From Thiosocius sp963808165 (GTDB lineage Bacteria; Pseudomonadota; Gammaproteobacteria; Chromatiales; Chromatiaceae), in NCBI GenBank assembly GCA_963808165.1, contig CAWEET010000007.1, positions 124,001-188,000 of the forward strand: 64,000 bases of DNA. Reading direction: 5' to 3'. The notes beneath the pieces were generated by a model. The model was not told the origin of the DNA. It ran no database searches and saw nothing but the letters and a program-made list of their open reading frames with translations. Position 1 is the first letter of the stretch. Every line of letters begins with the position of its first letter. The translations under genes were made by a program, and so were the position numbers. Positions 19,112 to 28,046 of the stretch are shown here, piece after piece.

Positions 19112-20569
19112 TCAGCGCTTCTTCGCCTTGGGCTTCCCGCCGACCGCTTTTTTTGCCGCCGCCTTGTTCGTCGTCGATACCTTAGCAGCTGCCTTGGTGG
19201 CAGCCTTTTTCGCGGATGGCTTCCTGCTTGCGGGTTTTTTCTTTGTGGCTGTTTTTTCCTTTGCGGCTGTTTTCTTTGCCACGGCCTTGCCGGCTGACGT
19301 CTTTTTCGCTGCAAGCCGCTTGGCGAGGGCCTTTTTGACAACCGCCTTTTTCGCGATGACCTTGCTCGCCGCCACCCGTTTTGCGGCACTCTTCTTCGCT
19401 GACGACTTGCCGACCGCCTTGGCAGCGACCGACTGCTTCGCCGGGGGCTTCTTCGTCGTGCCGCGTTTATGTGCACCAGATCCCTTTGCCACCACCGGCT
19501 TAACGGTCGTCGCCTTCTTCGCCGGCCGCTTTCTGGCCGCTACCTTGCCGGCCGCGGGCGTTTTCGCTGCCACCTTCTTCGCCGCTGTCTTCTTTGCGGC
19601 AACCTTTCCAGCCGGCGCCTTTGCCGCCGCGGATCTTTTCTTTTTGGCGATCTTCCCGGTCGACGCCTTTTTCGGTTCCTCTTTCGCTGGAGCCGGCTTT
19701 TTCGCTGCGACCTTCTTTGCCGCAGTCCCTTTCGCGGCGGTCTTGTTCGTCCTCGGCGCCTTTTTTGCCGCCACCTTCCGGGCCAGCTTGCCGCCAGCCG
19801 TCTTCGACGCGCCGGAGGACCGTTCAAGTCGCTTCGGCGATGCCTTCGCCGCGGCGCCTGAAACTGCTTCGCCCGCCCCCTCAAAAGCGGGCTCGGGCAA
19901 TACGCTGCCGGGCGCGATGCTTGGCGGCATCGTGTCGATCAGCTTGCGCGCCGCCTTCCAGGCCTTGCCCGGGCCCTCGTCGGCCTCGATAGCACGCAAC
20001 TTGTCGTCGAGCCGATAGTACTGCAGCAGCGGACCCATCTGGCCCTCGTAGACACGCAGGCGATTGCTTATCGTTTCCTCATAATCGGGTGGGCGCCGTA
20101 TCACCCGGGCCCCGCACGCATCGCACACTCCGTCCACCAAAGGCGGATTGACGTACAGATTGTATTGCGCGCCGCAGTTGTCGCAGGTGATCCGGCCGAC
20201 CAGACGCTCCATCAGTTCATCTCGATCCACCTCGAGGTTGAGCACCAGTTCCACTCCAGCATCCAGATCATTGAGAACGCTGTCGAGCACGTCCGCCTGG
20301 CCCGCATTCTTGGGCAGATCGACCAGCACGAAACCCTTCCCCAGGTCCATTTGCGGGAGCTGTATGCGCAACAGTGCGAGCAGGAGTTCATCGGAAACGC
20401 GCGACATCTCCATTGCCTCCTTGGCGAGGCGGCCCAGTTCGGTCTGCTCCGCAGCAGCACGCTTCATCACGCTGGTCACGGTAACGATCGGCATCCCGTA
20501 GTGATCGCAAATCTTCTGGGATAGCTCGGCCTTGCCTGAGCCGGGTGGGCCTAGTAGAACGATCCTCAT
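19112..20569 (-). CDS. Adenylate-kinase-like protein with histone-H1-like Lys/Ala-rich tail
   Basis: The 485-residue protein has two parts. Residues about 1-216 follow the adenylate kinase fold: P-loop GPPGSGK (7-13), a lid with a Cys4 zinc site (Cys129, Cys132, Cys149, Cys152), and conserved lid/core arginines at about 126, 159 and 170. Several catalytic positions are altered: the P-loop continues Ala-Glu instead of Gly-Thr, and the usual DGFPR becomes VDLPK, losing the Asp and replacing Arg by Lys. Residues about 240-485 are a Lys/Ala-rich tail with AAKK and KKVA repeats, like the C-terminus of histone H1 or AlgP. The housekeeping adk must lie elsewhere. The gene may encode a nucleotide-binding, DNA- or RNA-associated protein; this is inference. 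Confidence 0.85.
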   Translation of the reverse strand: MRIVLLGPPGSGKAELSQKICDHYGMPIVTVTSVMKRAAAEQTELGRLAKEAMEMSRVSDELLLALLRIQLPQMDLGKGFVLVDLPKNAGQADVLDSVLNDLDAGVELVLNLEVDRDELMERLVGRITCDNCGAQYNLYVNPPLVDGVCDACGARVIRRPPDYEETISNRLRVYEGQMGPLLQYYRLDDKLRAIEADEGPGKAWKAARKLIDTMPPSIAPGSVLPEPAFEGAGEAVSGAAAKASPKRLERSSGASKTAGGKLARKVAAKKAPRTNKTAAKGTAAKKVAAKKPAPAKEEPKKASTGKIAKKKRSAAAKAPAGKVAAKKTAAKKVAAKTPAAGKVAARKRPAKKATTVKPVVAKGSGAHKRGTTKKPPAKQSVAAKAVGKSSAKKSAAKRVAASKVIAKKAVVKKALAKRLAAKKTSAGKAVAKKTAAKEKTATKKKPASRKPSAKKAATKAAAKVSTTNKAAAKKAVGGKPKAKKR

Positions 20570-20910
20570 CTTGGCTCCTCAGTGGCCATTATTGTTCTGA
20601 TCGGCGCCAACCCGCCGCTTGCTGCCAGGGCGCTCCCACTAGGCGGTGCACCCAAGTCGTATTAATATAAGGAAATTAGGATTTTCCTATAGGGGCATGT
20701 GTGTATTGCATTGGCTAGCCTCAGTCGCGTTGACTAAGCTAATCCAACAGTAATTTGCCTGTCAACGAAGCGTCTGATTTATTACGAATTTTAGGCGATC
20801 GGGGCAAGAGTTTAGGAATCAATCGCCCGGAATCCCGCGAAACATTGACCTTGGCGACCCCATCACGCCTTAGGGCAGGGCGGCAGGTCCGGCTCAATCT
20901 GGTCAGGTAT
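20570..20910. other. AT-richer divergent promoter region
   Basis: This 341-base spacer separates the minus-strand kinase-like gene from the plus-strand small ORF before the PPi-phosphofructokinase gene. It is clearly more AT-rich than its surroundings around 20655-20760, with an inverted GGAAA...TTTCC near 20670-20687. A TTGACT hexamer at 20730-20735 has a TAATTT only 15 bases further on, so the fit to a sigma-70 promoter is poor. An open frame runs through from 20755 in phase with the next gene, but the ATG at 20911 is the better start. Confidence 0.4.
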
Positions 20911-21270
20911 ATGAGTAAGATTCCCGATATCAGCGCGACGGAAGAGTGGATCGTCAGTACCACGCTCAAGGAGCGTTACGGTCGAGACGTCGACCTGCAA
21001 TACGCCGACGCGGAGATTCGGCTCAATCCCGCCGACCGGGAACTGACATCGTGCCCGGTGTTCGTCTGGGAGGAAGACGCTTGCCATTTCGTCATCTTTA
21101 AGACCGGCGAGAGGCGCTATCGTTGCCAGTTCTTCTACCGCGGCTATCAGCAGTACGGTACCGGAGTGCACGAATACGACGACCTGACCGAATGTGCGGT
21201 GTCGCTGCTGCAGGCCCAAGCCGACCATACCGCAACCGAGCGCGGCGACATCGATGAGAAAAGGCGCTGA
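20911..21270 (+). CDS. Conserved protein of unknown function upstream of PPi-PFK
   Basis: A 119-residue protein from the ATG at 20911 (MSKIPDISATEEWIVSTTL). An in-frame start at 20755 would add 52 residues that look like intergenic sequence. I do not recognise the family. The body is rich in aromatic residues, with a paired Cys (SCPVF, YRCQFFYRGY) and a helical end with LLQAQADHT. No signal peptide or membrane segment is visible. The stop is 64 bases before the phosphofructokinase ATG, so the two may be cotranscribed. Confidence 0.7.
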   Translation: MSKIPDISATEEWIVSTTLKERYGRDVDLQYADAEIRLNPADRELTSCPVFVWEEDACHFVIFKTGERRYRCQFFYRGYQQYGTGVHEYDDLTECAVSLLQAQADHTATERGDIDEKRR

Positions 21271-21334
21271 TCGGGCCGCGCCAAGACGAACTCACAACAG
21301 ATACAGCAGTAATTCAAGAACAGAGGGGAACACC

Positions 21335-22591
21335 ATGACGGCGAAAAACGCCTTTTACGCACAGTCCGGCGGAGTGACCGCCGTTATCAATGCCTCGGCC
21401 TGCGGTGTCATCGAAACGGCGCGCGCGCACCCGGACAAAATCGCCAACGTCTACGCCGGCCGCAACGGTATCATCGGGGCGCTGACCGAAGAGCTGATAG
21501 ACACCAGCCAGGAATCAGCCGAGGCCATCGCCGCCCTCAAGCACACCCCTTCCGGCGGCTTCGGGTCATGCCGTTTCAAGCTGAAGAGCCTGGAGGAAAA
21601 CAAGCGCGAATACGAACGCCTGATCGAGGTCTTCAAGGCGCATGATATCGGCTACTTCTTCTACAACGGCGGCGGAGACTCGGCAGACACCTGCTACAAG
21701 GTATCGCAGCTTTCCGAGAAGATGGGCTTTCCGGTCCAGGCGATCCACGTCCCGAAGACCGTCGACAACGACCTGCCAATCACCGACAACTGCCCTGGCT
21801 TCGGCTCTGTCGCCAAATACATCGCCGTGTCGACCCTCGAGGCCAGCTTCGACGTGCGCTCGATGGCCGCAACCTCGACGAAGATCTTCGTGATCGAGGT
21901 GATGGGCCGCCATGCCGGTTGGATCGCCGCGGCCGGCGCGCTGGTCGAGGACGAGGGAATCCCGGTCGTGACCCTGTTCCCGGAAGTTGAATTCGACAAG
22001 GATAAGTTCCTCGCGAACGTCGAAGCCAAGGTCAAACAGCATGGCTACTGCACCGTCGTGGTTTCCGAGGGCTGCCACTGGCCGGATGGCAAGTTTCTCG
22101 CGGAACAGGGCACCCGCGATTCCTTCGGCCACGCCCAGCTCGGCGGTGCCGCACCAGTGGTCGCAAACATCATCAAGGACGCTCTCGGCTACAAGTTCCA
22201 CTGGGCAGTCGCCGATTACCTGCAGCGCGCAGCGCGCCACCTGGCCTCGGCATCCGATGTCGAGCAGGCGTATGCGCTGGGCAAGGCCGCCGTAGAGAAG
22301 GCGCTGGAAGGCAAGAACTCGATCATGCCGACCGTGGTGCGCACGTCGAACAGCCCCTACCGTTGGGAAATCGGTGAGGCACCGCTGAGTGAGGTCGCCA
22401 ACGTCGAAAAGATGATGCCGACGGATTTCATCTCGGATGACGGCTTCGGCATCACCCAGAAGTGCAAGGACTATCTATACCCGCTGATCCAGGGCGAGGC
22501 CTACCCGCCCTACAAGGACAACGGCATGCCGGACTATGTCACGTTGAAGCTGGCCGGTGTCGGGCGCAAGCTGCCGGATTTCGAGCTCTGA
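21335..22591 (+). CDS. pfp: Pyrophosphate-dependent 6-phosphofructokinase
   Basis: The 418-residue protein reversibly phosphorylates fructose-6-phosphate with pyrophosphate instead of ATP. The segment YNGGGDSADT (about 110-119) carries Asp115 where ATP enzymes have Gly, and PKTVDNDL (140-147) carries Lys141 where ATP enzymes have Gly; both are the known PPi-type determinants. Asp144 and Asp146 are the catalytic aspartates. An AGAGGGGAA ribosome-binding site precedes the ATG at 21335; the frame is open further upstream but overlaps the previous gene. PPi-PFKs with PPases nearby are known from methanotrophs and some sulfur oxidisers, where they serve glycolysis and the sedoheptulose/fructose-bisphosphate steps of the Calvin cycle. 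Confidence 0.95.
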   Translation: MTAKNAFYAQSGGVTAVINASACGVIETARAHPDKIANVYAGRNGIIGALTEELIDTSQESAEAIAALKHTPSGGFGSCRFKLKSLEENKREYERLIEVFKAHDIGYFFYNGGGDSADTCYKVSQLSEKMGFPVQAIHVPKTVDNDLPITDNCPGFGSVAKYIAVSTLEASFDVRSMAATSTKIFVIEVMGRHAGWIAAAGALVEDEGIPVVTLFPEVEFDKDKFLANVEAKVKQHGYCTVVVSEGCHWPDGKFLAEQGTRDSFGHAQLGGAAPVVANIIKDALGYKFHWAVADYLQRAARHLASASDVEQAYALGKAAVEKALEGKNSIMPTVVRTSNSPYRWEIGEAPLSEVANVEKMMPTDFISDDGFGITQKCKDYLYPLIQGEAYPPYKDNGMPDYVTLKLAGVGRKLPDFEL

Positions 22592-22622
22592 GCCGCATGT
22601 CGCGTTGACTGATGACCGCCAA

Positions 22623-22645
22623 GGGGTCCACCAGGACCCCTTTTT
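22623..22645 (+). terminator. Intrinsic terminator after pfp
   Basis: GGGGTCC and GGACCCC form a 7-bp stem around a four-base ACCA loop, followed directly by TTTTT. It lies 32 bases after the pfp stop and reads in the direction of pfp. Confidence 0.85.
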
Positions 22646-22793
22646 GGTTTTCCATCAAGGACCTTTGAACAGAGCACGCCGGTTCCCTCGGGCCCAATCC
22701 GAGGCGGAGAACCGTTCAGCCGCACAGCTCAAGGGGTTGGGTTCGGTTCCGCGGCAACGGATACTGCAGACCCGCGCCAGGAAAAACGGACTC

Positions 22794-22997
22794 ATGACAC
22801 TCGACAAGGCACGTGAGCTTATTGATGTACAACTGTCGTTCGGCGGCGGATACAACCGCAACGCGGTCCGCCTGATTCTCGCCGAAATCAGCAACGAACA
22901 CGGCCAGGGGGCAGTCGACCGGCTGATCCGCGAACTCGAGCTGGAGGAAAAGTTCGGCCTCTCCCCCGGCACCGACTTCTCCGGCGTCGGCCGCTGA
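22794..22997 (+). CDS. Small conserved protein of unknown function
   Basis: A 67-residue protein from the ATG at 22794 (MTLDKARELIDVQLSFGGG), with an AGGA ribosome-binding site 12-15 bases upstream. The open frame extends further upstream but through the terminator of pfp, so the short form is right. The sequence is mostly helical with a GGGYNRNAVRLILAEI segment and an acidic ELELEEKFGL. I do not recognise a family or function. It ends 9 bases before the convergent modC. Confidence 0.7.
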   Translation: MTLDKARELIDVQLSFGGGYNRNAVRLILAEISNEHGQGAVDRLIRELELEEKFGLSPGTDFSGVGR

Positions 22998-23006
22998 CCA
23001 TCGTCA

Positions 23007-24074
23007 TTACGCAAGCGCTGCCACACTGCGTACCTGGGCAAATAAATGACGCCCAGGCTGGAGTTCGAGCAGGCGTTGCGAGCGTTTGCTGACACGGGTC
23101 AGCAAGGCCTCGTCGCCAGCCTGCAGGCGCACGATAACCTCGGCCGGGCCACCCTCGGCGACATCGAGCACACGGACCGGAAAACCGCTCAGGATACTGC
23201 TGTCCGGGGTTGGTTTCAGGGCCAGGGTGACATCACGCGAGAGTATCCGCAGCCGAACCGGAACGCCCGCGGCAAGCTCGACGCGCGGCACCCAGATCTC
23301 GCCACCGCTGAAATCCAGCCGGGTCAGCTGATCGGCCTCGTCCTGCGCACCGACCGTTGCACCTATCACCGCGCCGGCCTCGCGACCATGGGCCATCGGC
23401 AGGTCGAGGCGGGTGAGCAACTCGTTCACCCTGCCACTCGCAGTCAACCGACCGGCCTGGATCAGCAGCATGTGATCCGCGAGGCGCGCAACCTCGTCGA
23501 GGGCGTGCGTGACGTAGAGTACCGGGATGTCCAAGGATCGCTGCAGCGCCTCGATATAGGGCATCAGGATCTGACGACTGGCGCGATCCAGTGCCGCCAT
23601 GGGCTCATCCATCAACAACAGGCGCGGGCTGCTCAACAGGGCCTGGGCGATGGCGACACGCTGCTGTTCACCGCCGGACAGGCCGAGGACCCGGCGCTCG
23701 AGCAAGCGGGTCAGGCCGAGCAGCTCGACCACTTCATCAAAGGCCAGCGCCGGGCGCATCATGCGCCGGCGCACTCGACCGAACAACAGGTTGCCGCGCA
23801 CATCCAGATGCGGAAACAACGCCGCCTGCTGGAATACGTAGCCGACCGCCCGGCGATGCGTGGGCAGCCCGCCGTCGGCGGCCAGCCAACTCTCGCCAGC
23901 GACCCGCACCACACCCGCGGCCGCCGGCTCGAGACCGGCGATGGTGCGCAGCAGCGTGGTCTTGCCACAGCCCGAAGGACCTGAAACTGCGGTAAAACCG
24001 GTGGAGGGGATCTCGAAGTCGACCTGCAGATCGAAGTCGCCTTTGCACACCCGGGCATCGACCCGGATGCTCAA
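23007..24074 (-). CDS. modC: Molybdate ABC transporter ATP-binding protein
   Basis: The 355-residue ATPase has Walker A GPSGCGKTT, the signature LSGGEQQRVAIAQAL and Walker B LLLMDEP. After about residue 230 it carries a C-terminal molybdate-binding (Mop/TOBE) domain, which identifies it as ModC rather than another importer ATPase. It overlaps modB by 4 bases and is third in modABC. I found no ModE operator upstream of modA. Confidence 0.95.
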   Translation of the reverse strand: MSIRVDARVCKGDFDLQVDFEIPSTGFTAVSGPSGCGKTTLLRTIAGLEPAAAGVVRVAGESWLAADGGLPTHRRAVGYVFQQAALFPHLDVRGNLLFGRVRRRMMRPALAFDEVVELLGLTRLLERRVLGLSGGEQQRVAIAQALLSSPRLLLMDEPMAALDRASRQILMPYIEALQRSLDIPVLYVTHALDEVARLADHMLLIQAGRLTASGRVNELLTRLDLPMAHGREAGAVIGATVGAQDEADQLTRLDFSGGEIWVPRVELAAGVPVRLRILSRDVTLALKPTPDSSILSGFPVRVLDVAEGGPAEVIVRLQAGDEALLTRVSKRSQRLLELQPGRHLFAQVRSVAALA

Positions 24075-24739
24075 GACGTCGCCTTGCGGCCGAAACGGCT
24101 GGCGTACACGACCAGCAGCAGCATGAAGGACAGCACCAGCAGCCCACCCGAGAGCACGTGAGCGCGGGCATAATCGAGGGCCTCCACATGCTCGTAGACA
24201 GCGATCGACAGGACCCGGGTCTCACCGGGAATGTTGCCGCCGATCATCAGCACCACGCCGAATTCACCCAGAGTGTGCGCGAAGCCGAGCACACCGGCGG
24301 TCACATAGCCGGGCCTAGCCAACGGCAACACCACGGTGAAGAAGCGATTCAGCGGCCCCGCCCCGAGGCAGGCTGCCGCTTCCAGCGCCTGCTCACCTAC
24401 CGCGGCGAAGTGATCGCGCAGTGGCTGGACCACGAACGGCAATGAGTAAATCATCGACCCGAGCAGCAAGCCGCCGAAGGTGAATGCGAGAGACAAGCCC
24501 GCCAGCGGACCGTGCGGCCCCATTGCGAGCAGCAGGTAGAACCCAAGCACGGTCGGCGGCAGCACCAGCGGCAGTGCGACCACGGCCTCCAGCGGCGCGC
24601 GCAGCCAGCTCCGCGTGCGCGCCAGCCACCACGCCAGCGGCGTGCCGAGCAGCAGCAGGAACAGGGTGGTCAGGCCGGCCAGGGCCAGCGTGACCCACAG
24701 GGCCTGCAGGTCAGAGGGGGTCACCAGGGTCTCGATCAT
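24071..24739 (-). CDS. modB: Molybdate ABC transporter permease
   Basis: The 222-residue inner-membrane permease has about five to six hydrophobic segments and the EAA loop region (EAAACLGAGPLNRFFTVVLP) that contacts ModC. The segment PLVLPPTVLGFYLL is highly typical of ModB. It overlaps both modA upstream and modC downstream by 4 bases, so the three are translationally coupled. Confidence 0.96.
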   Translation of the reverse strand: MIETLVTPSDLQALWVTLALAGLTTLFLLLLGTPLAWWLARTRSWLRAPLEAVVALPLVLPPTVLGFYLLLAMGPHGPLAGLSLAFTFGGLLLGSMIYSLPFVVQPLRDHFAAVGEQALEAAACLGAGPLNRFFTVVLPLARPGYVTAGVLGFAHTLGEFGVVLMIGGNIPGETRVLSIAVYEHVEALDYARAHVLSGGLLVLSFMLLLVVYASRFGRKATS

Positions 24740-25500
24740 GAGCGCCCGGGTACCTCGTAACCCGCCTCGCGCAGGATATCGGCCGCTGCGTCACTGCGCA
24801 GATAGTCCATGAATGCCTCGGCCGCGCTGCCGGGTCGCAGCAGCAGGGCGTGCTGACTGATCGGCGCATGCAGCTCCTTCGGAATCAGCCAGCGGGCACC
24901 GCCAGGGGCGAGATTCGCGCCGCGCACCTGGGCCAGCGCCACAAAGCCGGCCTCGGCGTTGCCGGTGGCCACGAACTGCAGCGTCTGAGCGACATTCTCT
25001 CCGCTCACCAGCTTGTCCTGCAGCCCATCCCATAGCCGCCAGGTCTCGAGCACCCGTCGCGCCGCGAGGCCATAAGGCGCAAGCCTCGGGTTGGCGATGG
25101 CAAGGCGCCGGAATCGGCCCGCCGTGAGGTAATCGCGCGGGTCGCCGTGCGAATCGGCCTGTGGCACCCATAGCACCAGCCGGCCCTCGGCATAGGCAAA
25201 GCGGCTGCCGGGTACGCCAAAGCCGCGTTCCTCGAGCAGCACGGGGTGCTCGGCATCGGCGGCGAGGAAAATGTCAAACGCGGCGCCGTTGCTGATCTGA
25301 GCGAAGTGTTTGCCAGTCGACGCCGAGGAGATCAAAACCTGGTCCCGGTGTCCGGTCTGTGCCTCGAACTGCGCGCCGAGGCGCTGCAATGTCGTGGTGA
25401 AATTGGCTGCAACGGCCACGCGAATCTGGGCGGCCGCCGTCAATCCGGGCAACAGGCAAAGCAGCATACCGATGACGGAGAGCAGATGCGGACGAAGCAT
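24736..25500 (-). CDS. modA: Molybdate ABC transporter substrate-binding protein
   Basis: The 254-residue periplasmic protein has a cleavable signal peptide (about 1-24, ending LTAAAQ) followed by RVAVAANFTTTLQRL, the usual ModA start of the mature domain. The segments ISSASTGKHFAQI and FDIFLAAD are the oxyanion-binding and hinge regions. It begins the modABC operon. Tungstate binding cannot be excluded from sequence alone. Confidence 0.96.
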   Translation of the reverse strand: MLRPHLLSVIGMLLCLLPGLTAAAQIRVAVAANFTTTLQRLGAQFEAQTGHRDQVLISSASTGKHFAQISNGAAFDIFLAADAEHPVLLEERGFGVPGSRFAYAEGRLVLWVPQADSHGDPRDYLTAGRFRRLAIANPRLAPYGLAARRVLETWRLWDGLQDKLVSGENVAQTLQFVATGNAEAGFVALAQVRGANLAPGGARWLIPKELHAPISQHALLLRPGSAAEAFMDYLRSDAAADILREAGYEVPGRS

Positions 25501-25680
25501 ACCGGGGTACTCCGGGGCGATACTCGAACCCCGGAGTCTAACGCAAGTCGCCGCCCGGCTGCGTTGGGCCGGCGGCGATGGTGACTAAACAGCCAACTAC
25601 CTATGCGACAGGGCAGGCCCCTGTCGCCGATAGACCACCAGCGAATCGTTGCCGGCCATGGCTGGCGGTCTGGTGCCGCG

Positions 25681-27684
25681 TCAGTTCAACAGCGGCGCGA
25701 TCACCAGCGACACGATCGCCATCACGTTGATCAGGATGTTCATGGACGGGCCAGAGGTGTCCTTGAAAGGGTCTCCGACAGTGTCACCGACGACGGTGGC
25801 CTTATGGACCTCCGATCCCTTACCGCCCAGATTGCCCTTCTCCACCCACTTCTTGGCGTTGTCCCAGGCACCGCCCGCATTGGCCATGGTCAGCGCCAGC
25901 AACACGCAGGAGACCAGTGCACCGCCGAGCATGCCGCCAAGTGCCTCCGGACTGATGCCGAAGCCGATGACGACCGGCGCCGAAACGGCGATGACTCCGG
26001 GCAGCACCATCTTGGACAGCGCAGCGGCAGTCGCAATATCGACGCAGCGAGCCGTGTCGGGGGTACCGGTACCCTCGAGCAGACCGGGGATCTCGCGGAA
26101 CTGACGACGAATCTCCTGGATCATATCGTGGGCCGCATCGCCGACCGCGGTCATCGTGATCGAGGCGATCAGGAACGGCAGCATGCCGCCGATGAACATA
26201 CCGATAAGGACATCTGGGTCATTCAGCCGCAGCGTGAAATCCGGGATCCGGGTACTGATCGTCTCGACGAAGGCGGTAATGATCGCCAGTGCTGCCAGCG
26301 CTGCAGCGCCGATAGCAAAGCCCTTGCCGATCGCCGCCGTGGTATTGCCGAGTTCGTCCAGCGAATCGGTGATCTTGCGGGTGTCCTCGCCGAGCCCGGC
26401 CATCTCCGCGATGCCGCCTGCGTTGTCTGCGACCGGCCCGTAGGCGTCGATCGCCATTGTGATACCGACCGTCGACAGCATACCCACCGCGGCAATGCCC
26501 ACCCCGTACAGGCCAACCAGCTGGTCAGAGACGAAGATGATGGCGCAGATGGTCACGACCGGGACCACCACTGACTGCAAACCTACCGCCAGACCGGTGA
26601 TCATTACCGTCGCGGAGCCGGTCTCGCCGGCGTGCGCAATGTTCCGTACCGGTTTTCCCCCCGTGTAGTATTCGGTCACCAGACCGATGATGACGCCACC
26701 GATCGCGCCGGCCACGACCGCGCCCCAGATCGCGGGGCTGCCGCCCAATGCCGCGATCAACAGGTAGGCGACCAGGATGAACAGCGCAGAGGCACCCAGC
26801 GTACCGGTGCGTAGGGCCTTTTCCGGTGATTTGTCCGACGATTTGCGCACCAGCAGGATGCCGGCGATCGAACACAGCAGGCCGACAGAGGCCAGGTGCA
26901 GCGGCAGTCCCATCAGCATCTGCTGCCCGCCGAGCGCATCGGCCGCGACCAGGGTCATGGTCGAGGCGATAGCGATGGTCGCGATCATCGCGCCACAGTA
27001 AGACTCGAAGATGTCGGAGCCCATGCCGGCCACGTCGCCGACGTTGTCGCCGACGTTGTCGGCGATCACGCCCGGGTTGCGCGGGTCGTCTTCCGGAATG
27101 CCGGCCTCGATCTTGCCGACCAGATCGGCACCGACATCCGCACTCTTGGTGAAGATGCCGCCGCCGACACGCGAGAACAGCGCCACCAATGAGGCCCCCA
27201 TGCCGAAGCCATGGATGACATGCGCGGTCTCGGGATCACCCCCGAACACCAGGTAGAGGGTACCGAGGCCGAGCAGACCCATCGAGGCGACCAGCAGGCC
27301 CATCACCGACCCACCGAAGAACGCGATCGTCAGCGCCGCTGCGGCGCCCTCGCGGTTGGCGGCGGTGGTCGTGCGCACATTGGCCTTGGTCGCGGTAAAC
27401 ATGCCGAAGTACCCCGCCAGGCCAGAGGCCAGCGCACCGACTACGAAGGCGATCGATGTCTGCACCCCGAGAAACACCAGCAACAGGGCCAGCACGACGA
27501 TACCGAACAGGCCCAAGGTCTTGAATTCCCGCTTCATGAACACCATGGCGCCGAGATGGATCTGGTCACCGATACCGGTCACCTTGGCCTCTCCCGCGGG
27601 GTGCCGCTCGATCAGGCGATAGATGTAATAGGCTGCTACAAGTCCGAAGATACCGAGTAGCGGTGGCAAGAATGCACCGAGCAT
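25681..27684 (-). CDS. hppA: Membrane-bound proton-pumping pyrophosphatase, K+-dependent type
   Basis: The 667-residue integral membrane protein with about 16 hydrophobic segments hydrolyses PPi and moves H+ (or in some relatives Na+) across the membrane. The catalytic block DVGADLVGKIEAGIPEDDP and the DNVGDNVGDVAGMGSD segment are intact. The GNTTAAIGKG segment has Ala and Gly where K+-independent enzymes have Lys and Thr, which marks the K+-dependent class. An AAAGGAGCC ribosome-binding site precedes the ATG. It stands between modABC and the divergent soluble PPase gene. Confidence 0.96.
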   Translation of the reverse strand: MLGAFLPPLLGIFGLVAAYYIYRLIERHPAGEAKVTGIGDQIHLGAMVFMKREFKTLGLFGIVVLALLLVFLGVQTSIAFVVGALASGLAGYFGMFTATKANVRTTTAANREGAAAALTIAFFGGSVMGLLVASMGLLGLGTLYLVFGGDPETAHVIHGFGMGASLVALFSRVGGGIFTKSADVGADLVGKIEAGIPEDDPRNPGVIADNVGDNVGDVAGMGSDIFESYCGAMIATIAIASTMTLVAADALGGQQMLMGLPLHLASVGLLCSIAGILLVRKSSDKSPEKALRTGTLGASALFILVAYLLIAALGGSPAIWGAVVAGAIGGVIIGLVTEYYTGGKPVRNIAHAGETGSATVMITGLAVGLQSVVVPVVTICAIIFVSDQLVGLYGVGIAAVGMLSTVGITMAIDAYGPVADNAGGIAEMAGLGEDTRKITDSLDELGNTTAAIGKGFAIGAAALAALAIITAFVETISTRIPDFTLRLNDPDVLIGMFIGGMLPFLIASITMTAVGDAAHDMIQEIRRQFREIPGLLEGTGTPDTARCVDIATAAALSKMVLPGVIAVSAPVVIGFGISPEALGGMLGGALVSCVLLALTMANAGGAWDNAKKWVEKGNLGGKGSEVHKATVVGDTVGDPFKDTSGPSMNILINVMAIVSLVIAPLLN

Positions 27685-27730
27685 AGCGGGCTCCTTTGGT
27701 TTTTTTGTATCTGGTTTGGTGGACTGTCGT

Positions 27731-27759
27731 TTTTAACCCGTTCTGACACGCTGTGCCAA
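27731..27759 (-). promoter_or_regulatory. Candidate sigma-70 promoter of hppA
   Basis: On the minus strand TTGGCA (27754-27759) and TTAAAA (27731-27736) are separated by 17 bases and lie about 47 bases before the hppA start. The -35 matches 5 of 6 consensus bases, the -10 only 3 of 6, so the call is tentative. The whole 27685-28046 spacer (362 bases) between hppA and ppa holds no gene I can support and must also carry the ppa promoter. Confidence 0.35.
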
Positions 27760-28046
27760 ATGTTTTGCTAATAGTTACTCTTCGCGGCGGCCGGTAAGGG
27801 CCGTCGGCACCCCAGGCATCTGCGCTGCGGGCGGCCTGGCGGCGAGCCCCATTGATTAAGATCATCAATAATCATGCCGCCGCTGGTCGTGCAGGCGACC
27901 GAAAAGCGCCGGCAGCGCCGACAATTGGCGGACAAGCACCGTCGAGCCCCTGCGTGCGTTTCTGCAGCGCCCCGAAGTGGACGCGCGCCGAGTCTCGGCT
28001 TACGCTTGTGCGCTTCGGCAAACAGCACAACCCCGAGGGGAGCCGC

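Noticed and set aside
19023..20018. Phe/Ala-rich plus-strand frame of 331 codons
   Set aside because: It is the antisense of the Lys/Ala-rich tail; the repeated Phe-Ala pattern is just the complement of the Lys/Ala codons and would be a false membrane protein.
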